DNA from: Armillaria gallica
Taxonomy: Eukaryota > Basidiomycota > Agaricomycetes > Agaricales > Physalacriaceae
DNA length: 64,000 nucleotides
Assembly (NCBI GenBank): GCA_037576215.1
Contig: JBANDB010000009.1
Span: 1,922,001-1,986,000 of the forward strand
Direction: 5' to 3'
Under the pieces are notes generated by a model. It had not been told where the DNA came from, ran no database searches, and saw only the letters and a program-made list of their open reading frames with translations. Positions 21,429 through 33,334 of this stretch are shown here, one piece after another. The position numbers were made by a program, and so were the translations under genes. The stretch's first letter is position 1. Every line of letters starts with the position of its first letter.

Positions 21429-24288
21429 TGTGGGCCAGCTGGATTCGGATAGATCTGTGTTGATGCTCTCAGAAGAAGAGGAGGGTGAGATGGGGTCATG
21501 ACATACTTATCGGATAGGAGTAAGCCGTCGACATTCGGATCAATACCGCGAGTAAGTCTTCTAGCTAGTTCGATGTTGCGCGTAGCTTTGAGCTGTTGGA
21601 TGTAGTTCAACTTGAAGATATACGGCGGTGCATTCAACACGTGAACTTGGCGTGGTTCTTATAAATTGGCCTTCAAACGCCACACCGATACTAGCTGCAC
21701 CGTCGCCGACAGATATGGGTGTGCTAAAACTGGGCGGTGTATGAGCGGGGTTTTAATGAGGCTACAATGAAAAGTAGGTCTTACGAATTTGTCCTGAGCG
21801 CCGAGTTCGATTACCAGTTGGAATGGGAGTAGAGTGGGACTACAACGATCGCATCCAAGCAGGCTTCATTTAAACGATTTTCAGAGTGTCAATGTATGTC
21901 GACAAGCAAAGACTAGGCTAAACACAAGTTGAACTTGTATTTCAATGTGGCTAGGCCATTGGCAACTTCACGCGTCACGGATTCAGGCGAATTCCGGAAA
22001 CGTGCGGACAATGGGAGGTCAGGACGAGGTCGAAGCAGGTGCTGTTGAGCCCTGTTGTGTTTTAACAGCCATCGGGTGCAGCCGGGCCGCCCATGCCGCC
22101 TGCCTTTTCTCGACGGTGCCGATTCTTTCGCCTTCCCAATCAACTCCCTGTACTTCGCCAGCTCATCCTCAACTCAAAGGAACTACCTTTCTGATCTCTT
22201 TATAAACTGGCTCTATCTCTGTAGTCCACTTCACGCGTACGCGTACAAGATCACGCAAGTATCACGCTGCGTCCTGGAATGCGGTCGAGGTCCAGCGAGG
22301 ACTTGGAATTATGAATATCGTCACGAGCTAGAATTTGTGAGGCTGCCGCTACGCTACATCCATGACAGCACCGGTCTAGACATAGCTTCTTCACACATGG
22401 TATGCATTGCATCGTTCTTTTCCGACGGCACTCAGCAGGTACAAAAGATAAGACCTTGATAGCCGCGACGCGCCACACCGCGTCGTCGCTCGAAAAATGC
22501 CCACAGACTGTGATATGAAATCGATGCCCGACGATAAATACCCTTTCATCATGATCGCGAGCGCTGAGCAGCAGCTTTGTGTAATCGTCCAAATATTGTT
22601 GCCGCAGTTTGACATTACTTTTGTAAAGGGGCACCTGCCTCGAACTTGTCCTTCCAGCTTTATTTTCGCCCCGTCGATGTCTGTACCTCGGTCAGGTTTT
22701 ATCTCCTTGATGGGGCTCTCGCTGAGATAACCAAATTTACCCGTGCCTCTACTCAGATCCGGAACAAATACTACCCCTTCGAAGGCGTGTGCTCTCACCT
22801 GTACAGGTCATCTTGTCTTATTTAACGGCATCTGCCCTGGTCTGGTCTACAAGAATCTCGAGAACAAAATCCTCCGCAATATCAATGGCGTCGCACTGGT
22901 GTGAATAAACTTTAAGTGTTCTCGTCGATGCGCTCACATGTCTGTGCTACTTATTGATTGGCATTATTTTGGCCCGGTTAGTTTCTTGTGGATCATCTAT
23001 ATTGTTCACCTGACTGTGCTGCTGACCGTATGAGACCGTATGTCGCTATGTGCACAAGCACCACTTGTAGAGAAGACAAGCTAGGAACGCATCCAAGAGT
23101 CTTTATCCGACTGCGGACAACAATCGGCATCCATCCTTAAATTTCTATATGTAGGTGGAAATAAATGTCGCTCCTAAACGCTAGACTAACGTGTTGTAGC
23201 AGTCGACAACATCAAACTGTATAACAATGATTTATTCGGTCCCGGCGTACACTATACAATGGCCTTGGATATTTCACGCACTCATATAGGAAGAAGACTT
23301 CCCATATTGCCAATGGATATAACTTCTCAACTCCACTTTTTATCTCCGGCGCTACAATATGAACATTTATGTCTTTTTGACTCGGGTCTTGCTTTTTTGG
23401 TATGTCGCAGGCCTCCTAGGTTTCGACGAGCCAGAAGAGTAAAGGCTTAGGATGACACTGGAAGATGTCCAGGTCCCAGAAATTATCGCCCTTGACGAGC
23501 TACGGTCACTCTGCTTCCTTTTTGACTCAACGTCGTCCAAAAAAAAGAAACTTTCATGTCTTACAAAGACTTAGAGTGACTGAGGGTTCTCGGAAGTGGC
23601 TGAAAGTGATTGATATCCTCAGGGGTTCTCCTTTTCGACCTCGGAACAAGGATTTATCCTACGACCTTGCCGTCACAATACCCGCTCTGATGGAAACAAA
23701 GATGAAGGTTTACACGACTGGAAGGCCGCACCGCTAGCGAGCATCAAAATTGCATGCGTTTCGTATTACTTAACCGTATGTCAAAAGAACCATGATATAC
23801 GCCCCAGTGTCAACTAATTTTCCTGGATTCTCAGACTAACGAATATTGTCTATATAGACCTTACGAAACTGATACTACTTGGCACTATACGCATGGTGCT
23901 TAAACTTTAATACTAACGACTTTGCCGATTCAACTTGATTGACCAATTGGCGATTTAATGTCGGTTCGTATTCATGGTTGGACTGGCTTATCTACCTGGT
24001 GGTGAACCGGTGTCATTTGTGAGTTACTGGAATGCATGTGGTGCGACGAGGGAATCCGGCGATTGCATTTGTTTTCTGTTCCTCTTACTATGAAAAATAT
24101 TCCTAGGAATTACTGATGAACATTGAATACAGTGTTACCGCCTGGCTTTATTAAAATTTCAATGCCGGTGCGCGCGGGTTCAGCACGTGATAGATACGCG
24201 TCGCGACGCGAAGTACCGTGAGAATTTCATATGTGACCCGTAATGCGTCTCCTTCGGGTTCCTTCCCTTCCCTTACCGCCATCTGCTA
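21429..24288. other. Gene-poor region of 2.9 kb
   Basis: Small frames only. Two overlapping minus-strand frames at 22251-22798 (127 and 135 codons) are the most protein-like but have no recognised domain and could be remnants. No tRNA, transposase or reverse transcriptase motif was seen. Confidence 0.45.
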
Positions 24289-25587
24289 ATGGTCCTATAC
24301 AGACGCAGTTTCTCTCATATAACTGAACAGCGAAGGCTAAATGCACGCACACTATCTCTGCCGCTATCCAAGCAATCTGTCACTCTCCCTAGTCCTCGAC
24401 TCCCGACAGAAATGTTGGACGAAATCATTCAATTTGCTCTTGTGCTTGCATCGAGTGACTTGGACTATCCTGGATTCGCATTTATCAGATCTTTCACCCT
24501 TGCTTCGTCTTCTTTTCGGAAGATAGCCTTCCGCCGCTACCTTAGCAGCTTAACTCTGAATACGCTGTCGCAGCTGGATAGCACCTTCAGGCTACTTCTA
24601 TCACTCGAGAAGGTGCCTGTTATAGGTGCTTTCTCGTGGGTCAGGTACGTGCTTTCCCATCTAGAGAGACTACTGTGGGCTAAGTCATGCGTTTCCTTAC
24701 CCTAGGACCGTACATGCACCTTCAGGAATTCTGTCGGCTCAACCATATGCTTCACAACTGCGCTTTCTCACCAACCTAGATGAACTCTCCATCAACTGCA
24801 ATCACGAAGGCTTCAGTACCTACCAGCAACGCTTCAAGCTTATCTGCGCCAATCTGACATCTCGCTCCTCCATCACGTCTCTGACTACACTGACTCTGAC
24901 CGCTCTACCGCGTATCGAAACCAACCTGCTTCAGCGAATTGCTCAGTCCTTTCCTTCTGTCGTCAACCTCTATCTCAGCTGTACCGAAAGACTCAACTTC
25001 TCTCACTGCTGGTATTGCTTGGAGGACAGCCTCACGTGTACCATGCATTCACCTGTTCCTGAGCGGTATTTGGAGGTCCAGGATTTAGCAGTAAGCTTTC
25101 TAAACATATGCAGAGATAAGACATGCTGACCTTCTCTATTACCTAGACAGCATTTGCTAACGCGCTAAAACCCTTGAAGAATCTCACGCATCTACACCTA
25201 GGAGTGTTTCTCTCTCACGAAGATCTCGTCTACTCTCACATGCAGCATGCTCCCCGTTATCTTGGACATCCCGAAATTGTCTCTGCACCCGATGAATGCG
25301 ATGTTTGTGCTGATCACGCCAAAGATGTTCGCATGGACGAGTTGGCAGCCAGTCTAATCATAGCGCAAAAGATAAGAGCCCTTCAGACCATAGGCTGGAG
25401 TTCGTTCTTCGGATACGGTGACAGTAACTGGGATACTAATGGCGAGAAGGCTGATGGCGATGACAATGATGGAAGAGGGGCCGAAGTCGAGAACACCAAT
25501 TCAGATATCGTCGGAAACGATTGCAAGACAAAGATCTGGATCCTGAGAAAGAATGGCCGGGTACGAGTACGACGAGTGCCGTGGTGA
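24289..25587 (+). CDS. F-box-like protein
   Basis: Three exons (24289-24644, 24706-25090, 25147-25587) encode 393 residues. The segment LPTEMLDEIIQFAL followed by FIRSFTLASSSFRKIA resembles a degenerate F-box (residues 40-85). The middle has leucine-rich strands such as SLTTLTLTALPRIETNLL. The C-terminus, with an acidic Asp/Asn stretch and the ending KNGRVRVRRVPW, is typical of agaricomycete F-box-like families. The true start may be the second ATG at 24412, which opens directly at the F-box. Introns are 61 and 56 bp and both maintain phase. Its function is inferred only from architecture. Confidence 0.75.
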
Positions 25588-26050
25588 GAGGTAGAGGGCG
25601 AGCCCCGAATGACACCTTTGCGAACTCTCTTTTCTGTGCTATGTTGTGCGATTCTGGACGCTGTGTGGTTACCATAGTTGCTGTTTGGTTTTCCTTTGCC
25701 TCAACGATAAATATTGCGTGTACGATGTTCGGACGTTTTTGCTACACAATACAAACATTTTCCAGGTGACTGAAGATCGAACATCGTTGAACAAGGACAT
25801 GACCTGTGCGAGGGACTTACTAGGGTGATAAACGAACAATGGCACAAGAGTACCAAAGAAGCAATTATGCAATGCCACCCAATGCTCCAAACATTTCGGT
25901 CACCATCATTGCTGTCTCGACTGTCTTTATATTGAAGACCTCTCTCTAACATTCAACAGACACACCGTCTCCTTCAGGCCGTTCTGTTTCTCGTGACTCG
26001 TCTTTGCCCTTCGCCTATACCTCTACACTGCGCACCAATCCGACATCACG
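25588..26050. other. Intergenic region
   Basis: 463 bp without a gene. It contains the 3' end of the F-box-like gene and the promoter of the following reading frame. Confidence 0.5.
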
Positions 26051-27013
26051 ATGGACAGCAAGACCGCAGAATTCGCCAACCTCTTCGCTCTCTTCGAGAA
26101 CATTGCCACACGCCGGTCCCGCATGGCGGACAACGACGACGATGGGCAAATCTTGGCCGACGCTGTTCCAAAGGACCTCGAGCCTATCGTGCGGAACCTC
26201 GCGTCTCTTGTTGATACCCATCCCCAAGTTCAAGGTCGAAGCCGAAGGAACACCGTGGCTGGCTCCGAAGGCAAGTTCCCGCTTGGGGCACGATACCCAT
26301 TCACCTTCAAGATGATGTTGCACAAGTTGTACGAGTTGGATGACTGGGGAAAGAAGGTCAAGGACGTCCTGGAGCACTCGCAGAACGAGTTTAAGTCCTT
26401 ATCAGAGACACCGGAGAAGCCGAAGGAGAAGGAGAGGAAGGTGGCATCAGCGCTCGCGTCGCCAGAACCTCGTGTTCGATTCGATAAAGATGGTATTGCA
26501 GGTCGGCCTCGCCGGGGGAGTGTTGCGACAATGACTACGCGCCCAAGAAGCCATACGGTTGGAGCTATCGGAAGGCCGAAAGATCTGGTTACGATGAAAG
26601 AGAAGCTGGAGAGGAGTAAGGAGACGGACATCAGGGAGACACCAGACGATGTACAGATCATCAAGAAACGATGTGTTGGTAGGAGACAGCCGAGTGAGAC
26701 GATTACGGAGGACAGTAGCGCCAGAAGACGGCACTGGGTGTACGATGCCGCTGTGTCTTCTTTCGAGGTTAATGAGCGTAAGCGCTCCGTCGAAACCATC
26801 AATCCAGTCTCGGAGGAGGAACCCAAGGATAAAGATCCGCAGGACGCGGGGACACCAAGGACACCAGGCACCAGAAGGCGAGCTGCTTCAATGTATACAG
26901 GGGCTGTTGAGGGAACCTTTGCAGGGAGGAAGAGGCGGGCAATGAGCATTACGCATGTTACCAGCCCTATGGGTATTTTTGACGGAGGAAAGGCCGTCCA
27001 TTTGGTTGCTTGA
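26051..27013 (+). CDS. Hypothetical basic/Ser-rich protein
   Basis: A single intronless frame of 320 residues. I do not recognise the family. The N-terminal 115 residues are mixed helical and include a region around GARYPFTFKMMLHKLYELDDWGK. After that the protein is low complexity, rich in Lys, Arg, Glu, Ser and Thr-Pro, with several RRxS-type phosphorylation-like sites such as RRGSV and RKRRAMS. No membrane segment or signal peptide is present. A basic motif KRRA near the C-terminus could act in nuclear import. A long minus-strand frame (26230-27177) covers the same DNA but its composition looks like a shadow. Confidence 0.7.
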   Translation: MDSKTAEFANLFALFENIATRRSRMADNDDDGQILADAVPKDLEPIVRNLASLVDTHPQVQGRSRRNTVAGSEGKFPLGARYPFTFKMMLHKLYELDDWGKKVKDVLEHSQNEFKSLSETPEKPKEKERKVASALASPEPRVRFDKDGIAGRPRRGSVATMTTRPRSHTVGAIGRPKDLVTMKEKLERSKETDIRETPDDVQIIKKRCVGRRQPSETITEDSSARRRHWVYDAAVSSFEVNERKRSVETINPVSEEEPKDKDPQDAGTPRTPGTRRRAASMYTGAVEGTFAGRKRRAMSITHVTSPMGIFDGGKAVHLVA

Positions 27014-27909
27014 TGGAGGCGCAGTTGGACCGCTAGTAATACTGCAATTAATTTTTTTCTGAGCTGATGTCTATTGAACCTTGTTAAAAAAATTTCACTA
27101 GTTGACGTATTAGTACAACAAGGTACCCGATGAAACATACCGAGTACTATTACGCGAGGAGCAAATCCAGGATGCATCAGAGGTGCACTGATCTCTCGAG
27201 AGTCAAATTTTTATACGGTTTTTGGATAGTGCGGAAGTAAAGGGTGGGATAATCAGGTTTGGAGACAGTAAGTAGAGACGCCGCCAAAGAAGGATTGCAC
27301 ACAGAGCTTGATTGAGAATACTTCCGGGCCCTGAAGGCAAACTGGTAGATGATGAGGGCCCCATAAGTACCAGTGCAAAAGAGTTCTGCTGCCCATCGCC
27401 CTTTTATGCGATGTGAACCCATTCGCAAATTCTCGGGATGAATATGATGGGGATTACAGCATGTGTTCACTTCCAGACAACCAACATTTTTGTAAACGAG
27501 TACTGGAGGCTGATGTCAAAGGATACGATGGCGGAGGAGAGTTTCCCGGGAGGAGAAAACTAGAGATCAGGTTCGGTTTGCAAGTTGGTACCGGACCGTC
27601 ATTTCCCGGTCTGGTTGCAGTAGGTTCTTCCTACTCTCTACCTCTTACGGCTTGGCTAAACCATCTTCCATACTCCCAGAGTGCCACCACTACTCAGACG
27701 CCAATAGATGGTGCTGTCAACAAAACTAGGCGGGATGAGAACATTAATCAAGGAAACGCTCGTAGTCCGAGTTCGTACACCTTCATTTGTTCTTCTGCGG
27801 CCTTGGATTGAGAACTCTGCACAGGAACGAGGTCGATGTTCTTTATATTCAACGATAATGGGAGGTCCAAGAGGTTGTGTTCAGATCTCACCGCCGGCGG
27901 TGCAGCGAT
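27014..27909. other. Intergenic region
   Basis: About 0.9 kb with a 132-codon frame at 27413-27811 that has no recognisable feature. I see no other element. Confidence 0.4.
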
Positions 27910-28210
27910 ATGCTTCCTCAGGCTCTAGCTAGCGACGACACTATCCATGTTTTGATGGACGTTAGTCATATCTGGACGGACGAACGCCGAGAGAGTGTGG
28001 AAGGAGAGGCTCGAAAATTCGACGGGGGAGATGTCAAAGACCAGAGACTCGCGCTGATACAGAAACAGATCGACAACCTTCAAACCGAACTTGATATTAA
28101 GGACAAGGAAATGGCAGAAACGTCGAAATGTTGCGTGAGTGCATGGTGCGCATATCATCTTTCACTATACACATGTTAACCAATCCCTCATCGACATCTT
28201 CTACGCAGCC
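27910..28210 (+). pseudogene. Truncated copy of a coiled-coil coding segment
   Basis: An open frame from the ATG near 27910 to a GTGAGT donor at 28136 encodes about 75 residues ending in a heptad-like stretch (QKQIDNLQTELDIKDKEMAE). The downstream intron, which ends near 28209, contains GTTAACCAATCCCTCATC. The same order of elements (GCTCGA..ATTCGAC, CAGAAACAGATCG, then an intron with GTTAACTAATCCCTTATC) recurs in the gene about 0.9 kb downstream. I read this as one half of a tandem duplication whose 3' exon has been lost or is unrecognisable. Function is unknown. Confidence 0.5.
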
Positions 28211-28449
28211 TTGCTCTGCGAAACAAGTCGGACGACGGGGGGCATGTATCGGAAGGACACAATGCATGCTGAGTCACAAAGAACAATAGGCCAAAGAGGT
28301 CCCTCCTACCTGCCGCAATGTGAGCAAAAGAAACAAACGAATCAGTCGAGAAGAACATAGTCACTCAGGAAATCCGAAACAGGACCCAATGACTCGGAGA
28401 GTCGGCCTGAGACCTCGTAAGACACCGTCTCATCATTGAATGTACATAA

Positions 28450-29360
28450 GTGCACGAGTCGATCAGCCTCTCCAGTAACTCTCCCTCTTCCCACTTGGCC
28501 AAACCTTCGTCCTCCACACTGTCCATTAACCAGCAAACCGCATTCACACAAAGGCAGAATCTGACGCTAGTGGACGATGCTCTTAGGCGAGGTGCTATGG
28601 AAGATAATCCGATGCTGAATTTGTACCCCTTCAGTTGTTATTGTGCTATTCCAGATTGTGAATGGTACACAGATACGATGACGTCAGCACCTCAAGACAC
28701 TGGAAATGCCCAGAGGAGGCGCGCGGGTCCCGCTGCCAGCTGTATTCCCGATCTCGGCGATATGGCTCTCCAGGTTCGACAAGTTGAAACCGTGTTCAAT
28801 ACCAGCCTGAACGCTGACAATCAGGAGGCTATCGATCTCACGACGCGTGCGGACACTATCGGACCAGACAAATATCAAGCGCCAGAGCGGCGGGAGAAGC
28901 TCGAGGATTCGACGCCGGTAGACAACAGAGACCAGATCCTAGACTCGATGCAGAAACAGATCGCGGAACTTAAACGTAGTTGCGAAGCCGGAAACCGGAA
29001 AATAGCGGGGATGAAGGCAAAGATAAGCGAACTTGCCGTGAGTGTGTTTCATCTTCTCATTATATACCTGTTAACTAATCCCTTATCTTCTAGATGGAAA
29101 TCATGAACGATTTCGGTGCTCAATATATACTGGATTGCGCCCAAGCGCGAGTCGCGCTCTCTGCTGGCCTGGTCAGCCTCCCTCTTCAATCTGCCGAACA
29201 GGGGACCACCGCCCTTCGCAGTTATCTTGAAAAGTGGACTAACCCTCAGGACCGACTGGCTACGGTGCGGGATCTCCTCGTCAAGTGTGATGACGATGAA
29301 GAGACTAGGAATATGTCCGAGGATTTGTTCCGTTATATAACCTCCAATCTGAACACGTAG
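28450..29360 (+). CDS. Hypothetical coiled-coil protein
   Basis: Two exons (28450-29037 and 29094-29360) give up to 284 residues. A start at 28678 (MTSAPQDTGNAQ) would give 208. The last third of exon 1 is a predicted coiled coil (DSMQKQIAELKRSCEAGNRK and beyond). Exon 2 encodes an 88-residue helical region with no known domain. The 56 bp intron carries the branch-like CTAAT. I do not recognise the family. Its coiled-coil part and intron are related to the truncated segment at 27.9-28.2 kb, showing local duplication. Confidence 0.6.
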
Positions 29361-30979
29361 TGGAAGCGGTGATTACGTTTCGCGGTAACCGTATTTGCTT
29401 GTAGTACCCTAGGATTGTAGGTTTGGCTCTACCTGTTCATCTCAGTTATTTTCAATTCTGGACCACTACAAGTCTTCTTAGAAGGCCGAATGAGTTGTCA
29501 CATTAATATTCCAAACCCTGCAAGTTTAGCGCACGGTCTTGTTACTTCCTTCCTTCCTTCCCAACATTCTGCGGTTGGTGAGTAACACAACCACTTCAAC
29601 GCCTCAGCTCAACGATAGCATCTTCCAACTGATTCTCCGTTTGAACACCTTTACCCTCGAGTCCCCCTGTTCGCCCCCACAAGCTTCGACAGCTTCGTCA
29701 TATCCAATCGACCCCGTCAGCATGGAATCCTGTTGCAATTTTATCCTGCCCAAAACGCAGCGGCGAAGTCATCACACTCCTATTGCAACATGGCCCACAA
29801 GCAGCATCGGTGGAATACCCTAGGACCCACAATCAATACAATAACCCACTTTCTACCAGAGGAGACAACGTACCCTCGTAACGGAGAGAGAGAGAGAAAC
29901 CACGTTGGCTAAGTGGTAATTCCTCTCTCTCTCAACAGTCTCAGCAGCAGCTCTGCATTTCTTCCCCCCATGTTTGTCTCTGACGCTCACTCTCGGTCGA
30001 GTACTGTCGTTGCCCACTGAAGGGCGTGTCAAATGAATGGTATGGTAGAAATGTAGAAGGGAGATTCGGTAGAAGGACGAGCAGACGGACAGAGGGGGCA
30101 GATGGGAGCAGACTGGTCGTACGGCTGTGTTGGGTAGATGGTGGGCGGTGGTACGATTTTTCTTATTTGGGTCCTTGGCTGTGAGCCCATTGTATATTTT
30201 CCTGTAGTGTTTTGATGAATTTCTCACATCGGTTACGTTCTTTTCCTATCAAGCGGTCGGTTAGGGGGTTGAAATTAATACGATGCAAATAATAGACATA
30301 GCGGACAATCTTGAGATTCAAGAATGTGTGAATTATCAATATCGCTGCTCGCAGGTCGCCGTGAGTCGGGAATCTGCATGATCTATGGTTGTAGCATGAT
30401 GCGAGCAGTGGGAAGGATGATGCAGGGAATCGTTTCAGATCCTTGTACCTTTACAACCAGATTGTTGGACGTTTACATCAGAAGAGCAGCTTGCGGCTAG
30501 CCAAACGGACAAACGATTTAATCGAGGATCAAAATATGTATAATGGAGTTCAAGGTTGTTGGCGCATGACGTCGGATATACAGCGCAGTGAATTGAGACA
30601 GCGAGAATTGCTTGAAGACATGTCGAACAGAGTTCGGGACAGGATCGGGGGTGCCTTTGCTTCGAAAATGCTGCGGTGGTGACGCGACTGTGAGCACAGC
30701 ACTATATACAACGCCAGTAGACGATGATTGAGCGGCCGCCGTTTTCAGAGGCCGTTGAACATTCCGTACATAATAGCAGTGTCCGAGGACCGAAAGGGAC
30801 TAACCCGAAAGAGAGAAAGAGAGACCACGCCCACGCGCTAGTCTTCGACGGCATTTTTAAGTACTGGAACTACACCACGGACTCGGGTTGGGCGCCAGAT
30901 AGTCGCACACCGGTTCGTGCGAGGCCAGTAGATGCCCAATAAGCTGGAGCGGCATAACGTAACAATATGATCATCAAAA
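29361..30979. other. Intergenic region with a strong hairpin
   Basis: 1.6 kb without a convincing gene. A 124-codon minus-strand frame (29853-30227) and a 72-codon frame (30724-30942) have no domain. The region contains the GA/CT hairpin at 29884-29931, listed separately. Confidence 0.45.
29884..29931. other. Perfect GA/CT hairpin
   Basis: An 11 bp stem of alternating GA on one side and CT on the other encloses a second stem ACCAC/GTGGT and a 9-base loop. Two A-T pairs lie between the stems. It can form on either strand. It could be an RNA hairpin or a DNA cruciform; no coding frame covers it convincingly. Confidence 0.7.
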
Positions 30980-32494
30980 TCAATGACGGAGTCGCAATCG
31001 AAAGGCATTCGTTGAAGAGCGCGATTGAGGGTCTAGGTAGGCTTCGTAGAAACCAACGATGAACTCTTCAGCTTTGAAGCCGAAACGATTATATAGAAGC
31101 TTTCGTAGCATCAGTATAGTTACAAAACGTTAGAAAAACGACAAACCAAGGCAGGATTGTTAGCGGAGACGTGTAGCGTAATGTCTTTGTGAGGGTTTAG
31201 TTGGATAAGATGATACAGCATCGACCTGGAACAATATGATATCACATGAATGTAATCGAGAAAAGGTACGTACGTAGCGATTTGTGCATTGTCCCAACCC
31301 GGTTTGACCGCAAGAAAAGTAATATACGTCTCTCGAGGAGAACTGATGATAGCTATCCCGATAACAAGCCGTTTATACGTCGCGACAACGGTGCATCTTT
31401 CAGGCCAGTAATCAAGGCAATCGCTCACTAGTGCTTCATCAGCTTAGATTCATGAAGACAGGGAAAAGAACCAATGAACCGTCAATTCCCTCCCAGAAAG
31501 ACCGTGCAAGGAGCTCGTGTACTTGATCTAAATGGCAAGCACGGAGAGAACAATATTCGATTGGGGCGGATGTTTCAGTAACATGAGTTTGCTCCGAGCT
31601 AGAACGATATCATTCAGTACGGGTTCACAAGAAAGAATGGAAACTGACTGCGCCAACCGGTAATGCTGCCGAACATCATTCATAAGCGCCATCCACGGCG
31701 TTTCTTTCTCCCAGTCTAGGGATAGCAGTCCGGGTGTTCTAGACGGCATTGTTCCTTGTAGGCGAGATGCAAACGAGACCTCGTATGGTGTCGTCTGAAT
31801 ATCCTGCAAGGCTTCCAGAACCTTCGGGTCTGGAAAATCTTTCTGTTCTTGGGCAGATGATGTTGTGCCTCCCGTTATACTTTCAATTAACAGTGGATCG
31901 GCAGGGCTGGCATTCACTCTGCGCTGCTCCTGTGCCGAGCATAAGTGAGAAACTCAAGGTGATGCATAATGTCTAGGCCATACCCTACCAAGCTTAAGCT
32001 TTCGGAGCAAAAAATGCGTATCATAAGGAGCGTCTCCTTGTGAAAATGAATCCACAAAGCATGAGGACTCAAAACGCGTCAGCTTCCGGAGTTGAACACC
32101 CTAGCAGAAATCAGCGAGTTTTGTGATCAACAATATGTAATACAGACGTGGTCGTCTTTTCCACCCTCTTTTCCATGTAGATTATCTCTTACTTCAGCAT
32201 AGGCCGGAACTAAATGCTCAAAAATTTCTTCAAATCCGTCTTTTGGAGAATCATGAGTTGTTTCATGGAAAAATCCATCCAATAGCATATTTGGTTCGTT
32301 TGTCGATTCAAGATCCGATCGATGTGGTTTTTTGCTAAGCTTTCTCCGTTTGGCCACAGTAGAAGTCTGAAGAGCATGGTGAGTTGAATCAAACGGCCAC
32401 ATACTCCACATACATCAGCAAATTTACTCACCCGCTGGCGTCGGTTGGTAAGCTTGAAATTTTCATCCGATTCGTAAGATTCATCGGAAGACAT
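30980..32494 (-). CDS. GNAT acetyltransferase, KAT14 (CSRP2BP)-like, one frame break
   Basis: Seven exons on the minus strand: 32432-32494, 32148-32366, 31984-32100, 31480-31929, 31274-31427, 31147-31225 and 30980-31099. They give 400 residues if one base is restored. The GNAT core is clear: YKRLVIGIAII, then ETYITFLAVKPGWDNAQIAT (motif A), MLYHLIQLNPHKDITLHVSA and LLYNRFGFKAEEF. This arrangement matches the KAT14/ATAC-complex acetyltransferase. Histone H4 acetylation is the role in animals; the fungal role is not established. The N-terminus is acidic then basic (KRRKLSKK), suggesting nuclear location. Exon 4 needs one extra T in the run at 31530-31532 to join IVLSVLAI to LDQVHELLARSFW. All other splice phases agree. 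Confidence 0.85.
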
Positions 32495-33334
32495 CTTAAA
32501 AGTGTCAGCGGTTTGGGAATGACAGAATCTGAATTCAAGGAAGGAAGAGGGGAGAAAGAAAAATCGGCAATCAAAGCATTGCCGAGGCTGAAGGCAGGGT
32601 CAGGTGATTGTCGCGCGCAAACGCGAAGTTTTAATATTGCTATTGACTCAAAATGTCGATCCCTGCTCAGGGCTTCGCACGCAACTCACTTCTCAGGGAA
32701 GCGGTTGAACCGATTGATATTTTTCTAATTGGCTTGGGCATCATCTCCTGACTCCTACCATTGATACACAGTCCTCGAGGCTCGGATCTTGCACCAGCCC
32801 ATTTGTTACACATTGAAACCGACTCGGAGGTACCTAGCCGCTTCCCGGGCCTTATTCCCAGGACCCGCAAAACAGTACCCGCTAGTGGATAGCAGTCGCA
32901 GCCACATCATTTTTGCACGCCACGAGTGTAAGTTATATTACATGCGCGCCCTGGTTGCAGTCCTTACGACCCCAAGATGCCCGGAGCGGCCATAACTGAA
33001 TGATAATCATCGTAAGAATGTCCGGACACTGATAGATGGTTCGCACGGCTCCCGAAGGAGCTTCATGCCTTGATACTGATGGTTAGTTAACAAAGTTTAA
33101 GTTGCAAAGATGGAGCAATGTCGCCACTGCTATAATTATGCACCAGAACATTAAGAGCTAATCCAACGCATTGGGGTTCAATGGTCTTACTAGAGGGTAT
33201 AATGATGAATTGATGATAGCGACTATCATCAGTGATATACGTATCTTGTCGAGTTCATAGGGTAATAAGAGTGACAAGTAGCTCTAATCAGCGAGTAATG
33301 AGAATGGTGTCGCAACTGACAACCAGATGAAGAT
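32495..33334. other. Intergenic region between KAT14-like and TFIIIC genes
   Basis: 840 bp with no gene. Both neighbours are on the minus strand, so it holds the 3' end of the TFIIIC gene and the promoter of the acetyltransferase. Confidence 0.5.

Noticed and set aside
22251..22798. Overlapping minus-strand frames resembling a two-exon gene
   Set aside because: No domain could be recognised and the possible splice sites are weak. Left as unassigned sequence.
26230..27177. Minus-strand open frame of 315 codons opposite the hypothetical gene
   Set aside because: It overlaps the plus-strand frame almost completely, has no domain, and has the composition expected of an antisense shadow of a Lys/Glu-rich gene.
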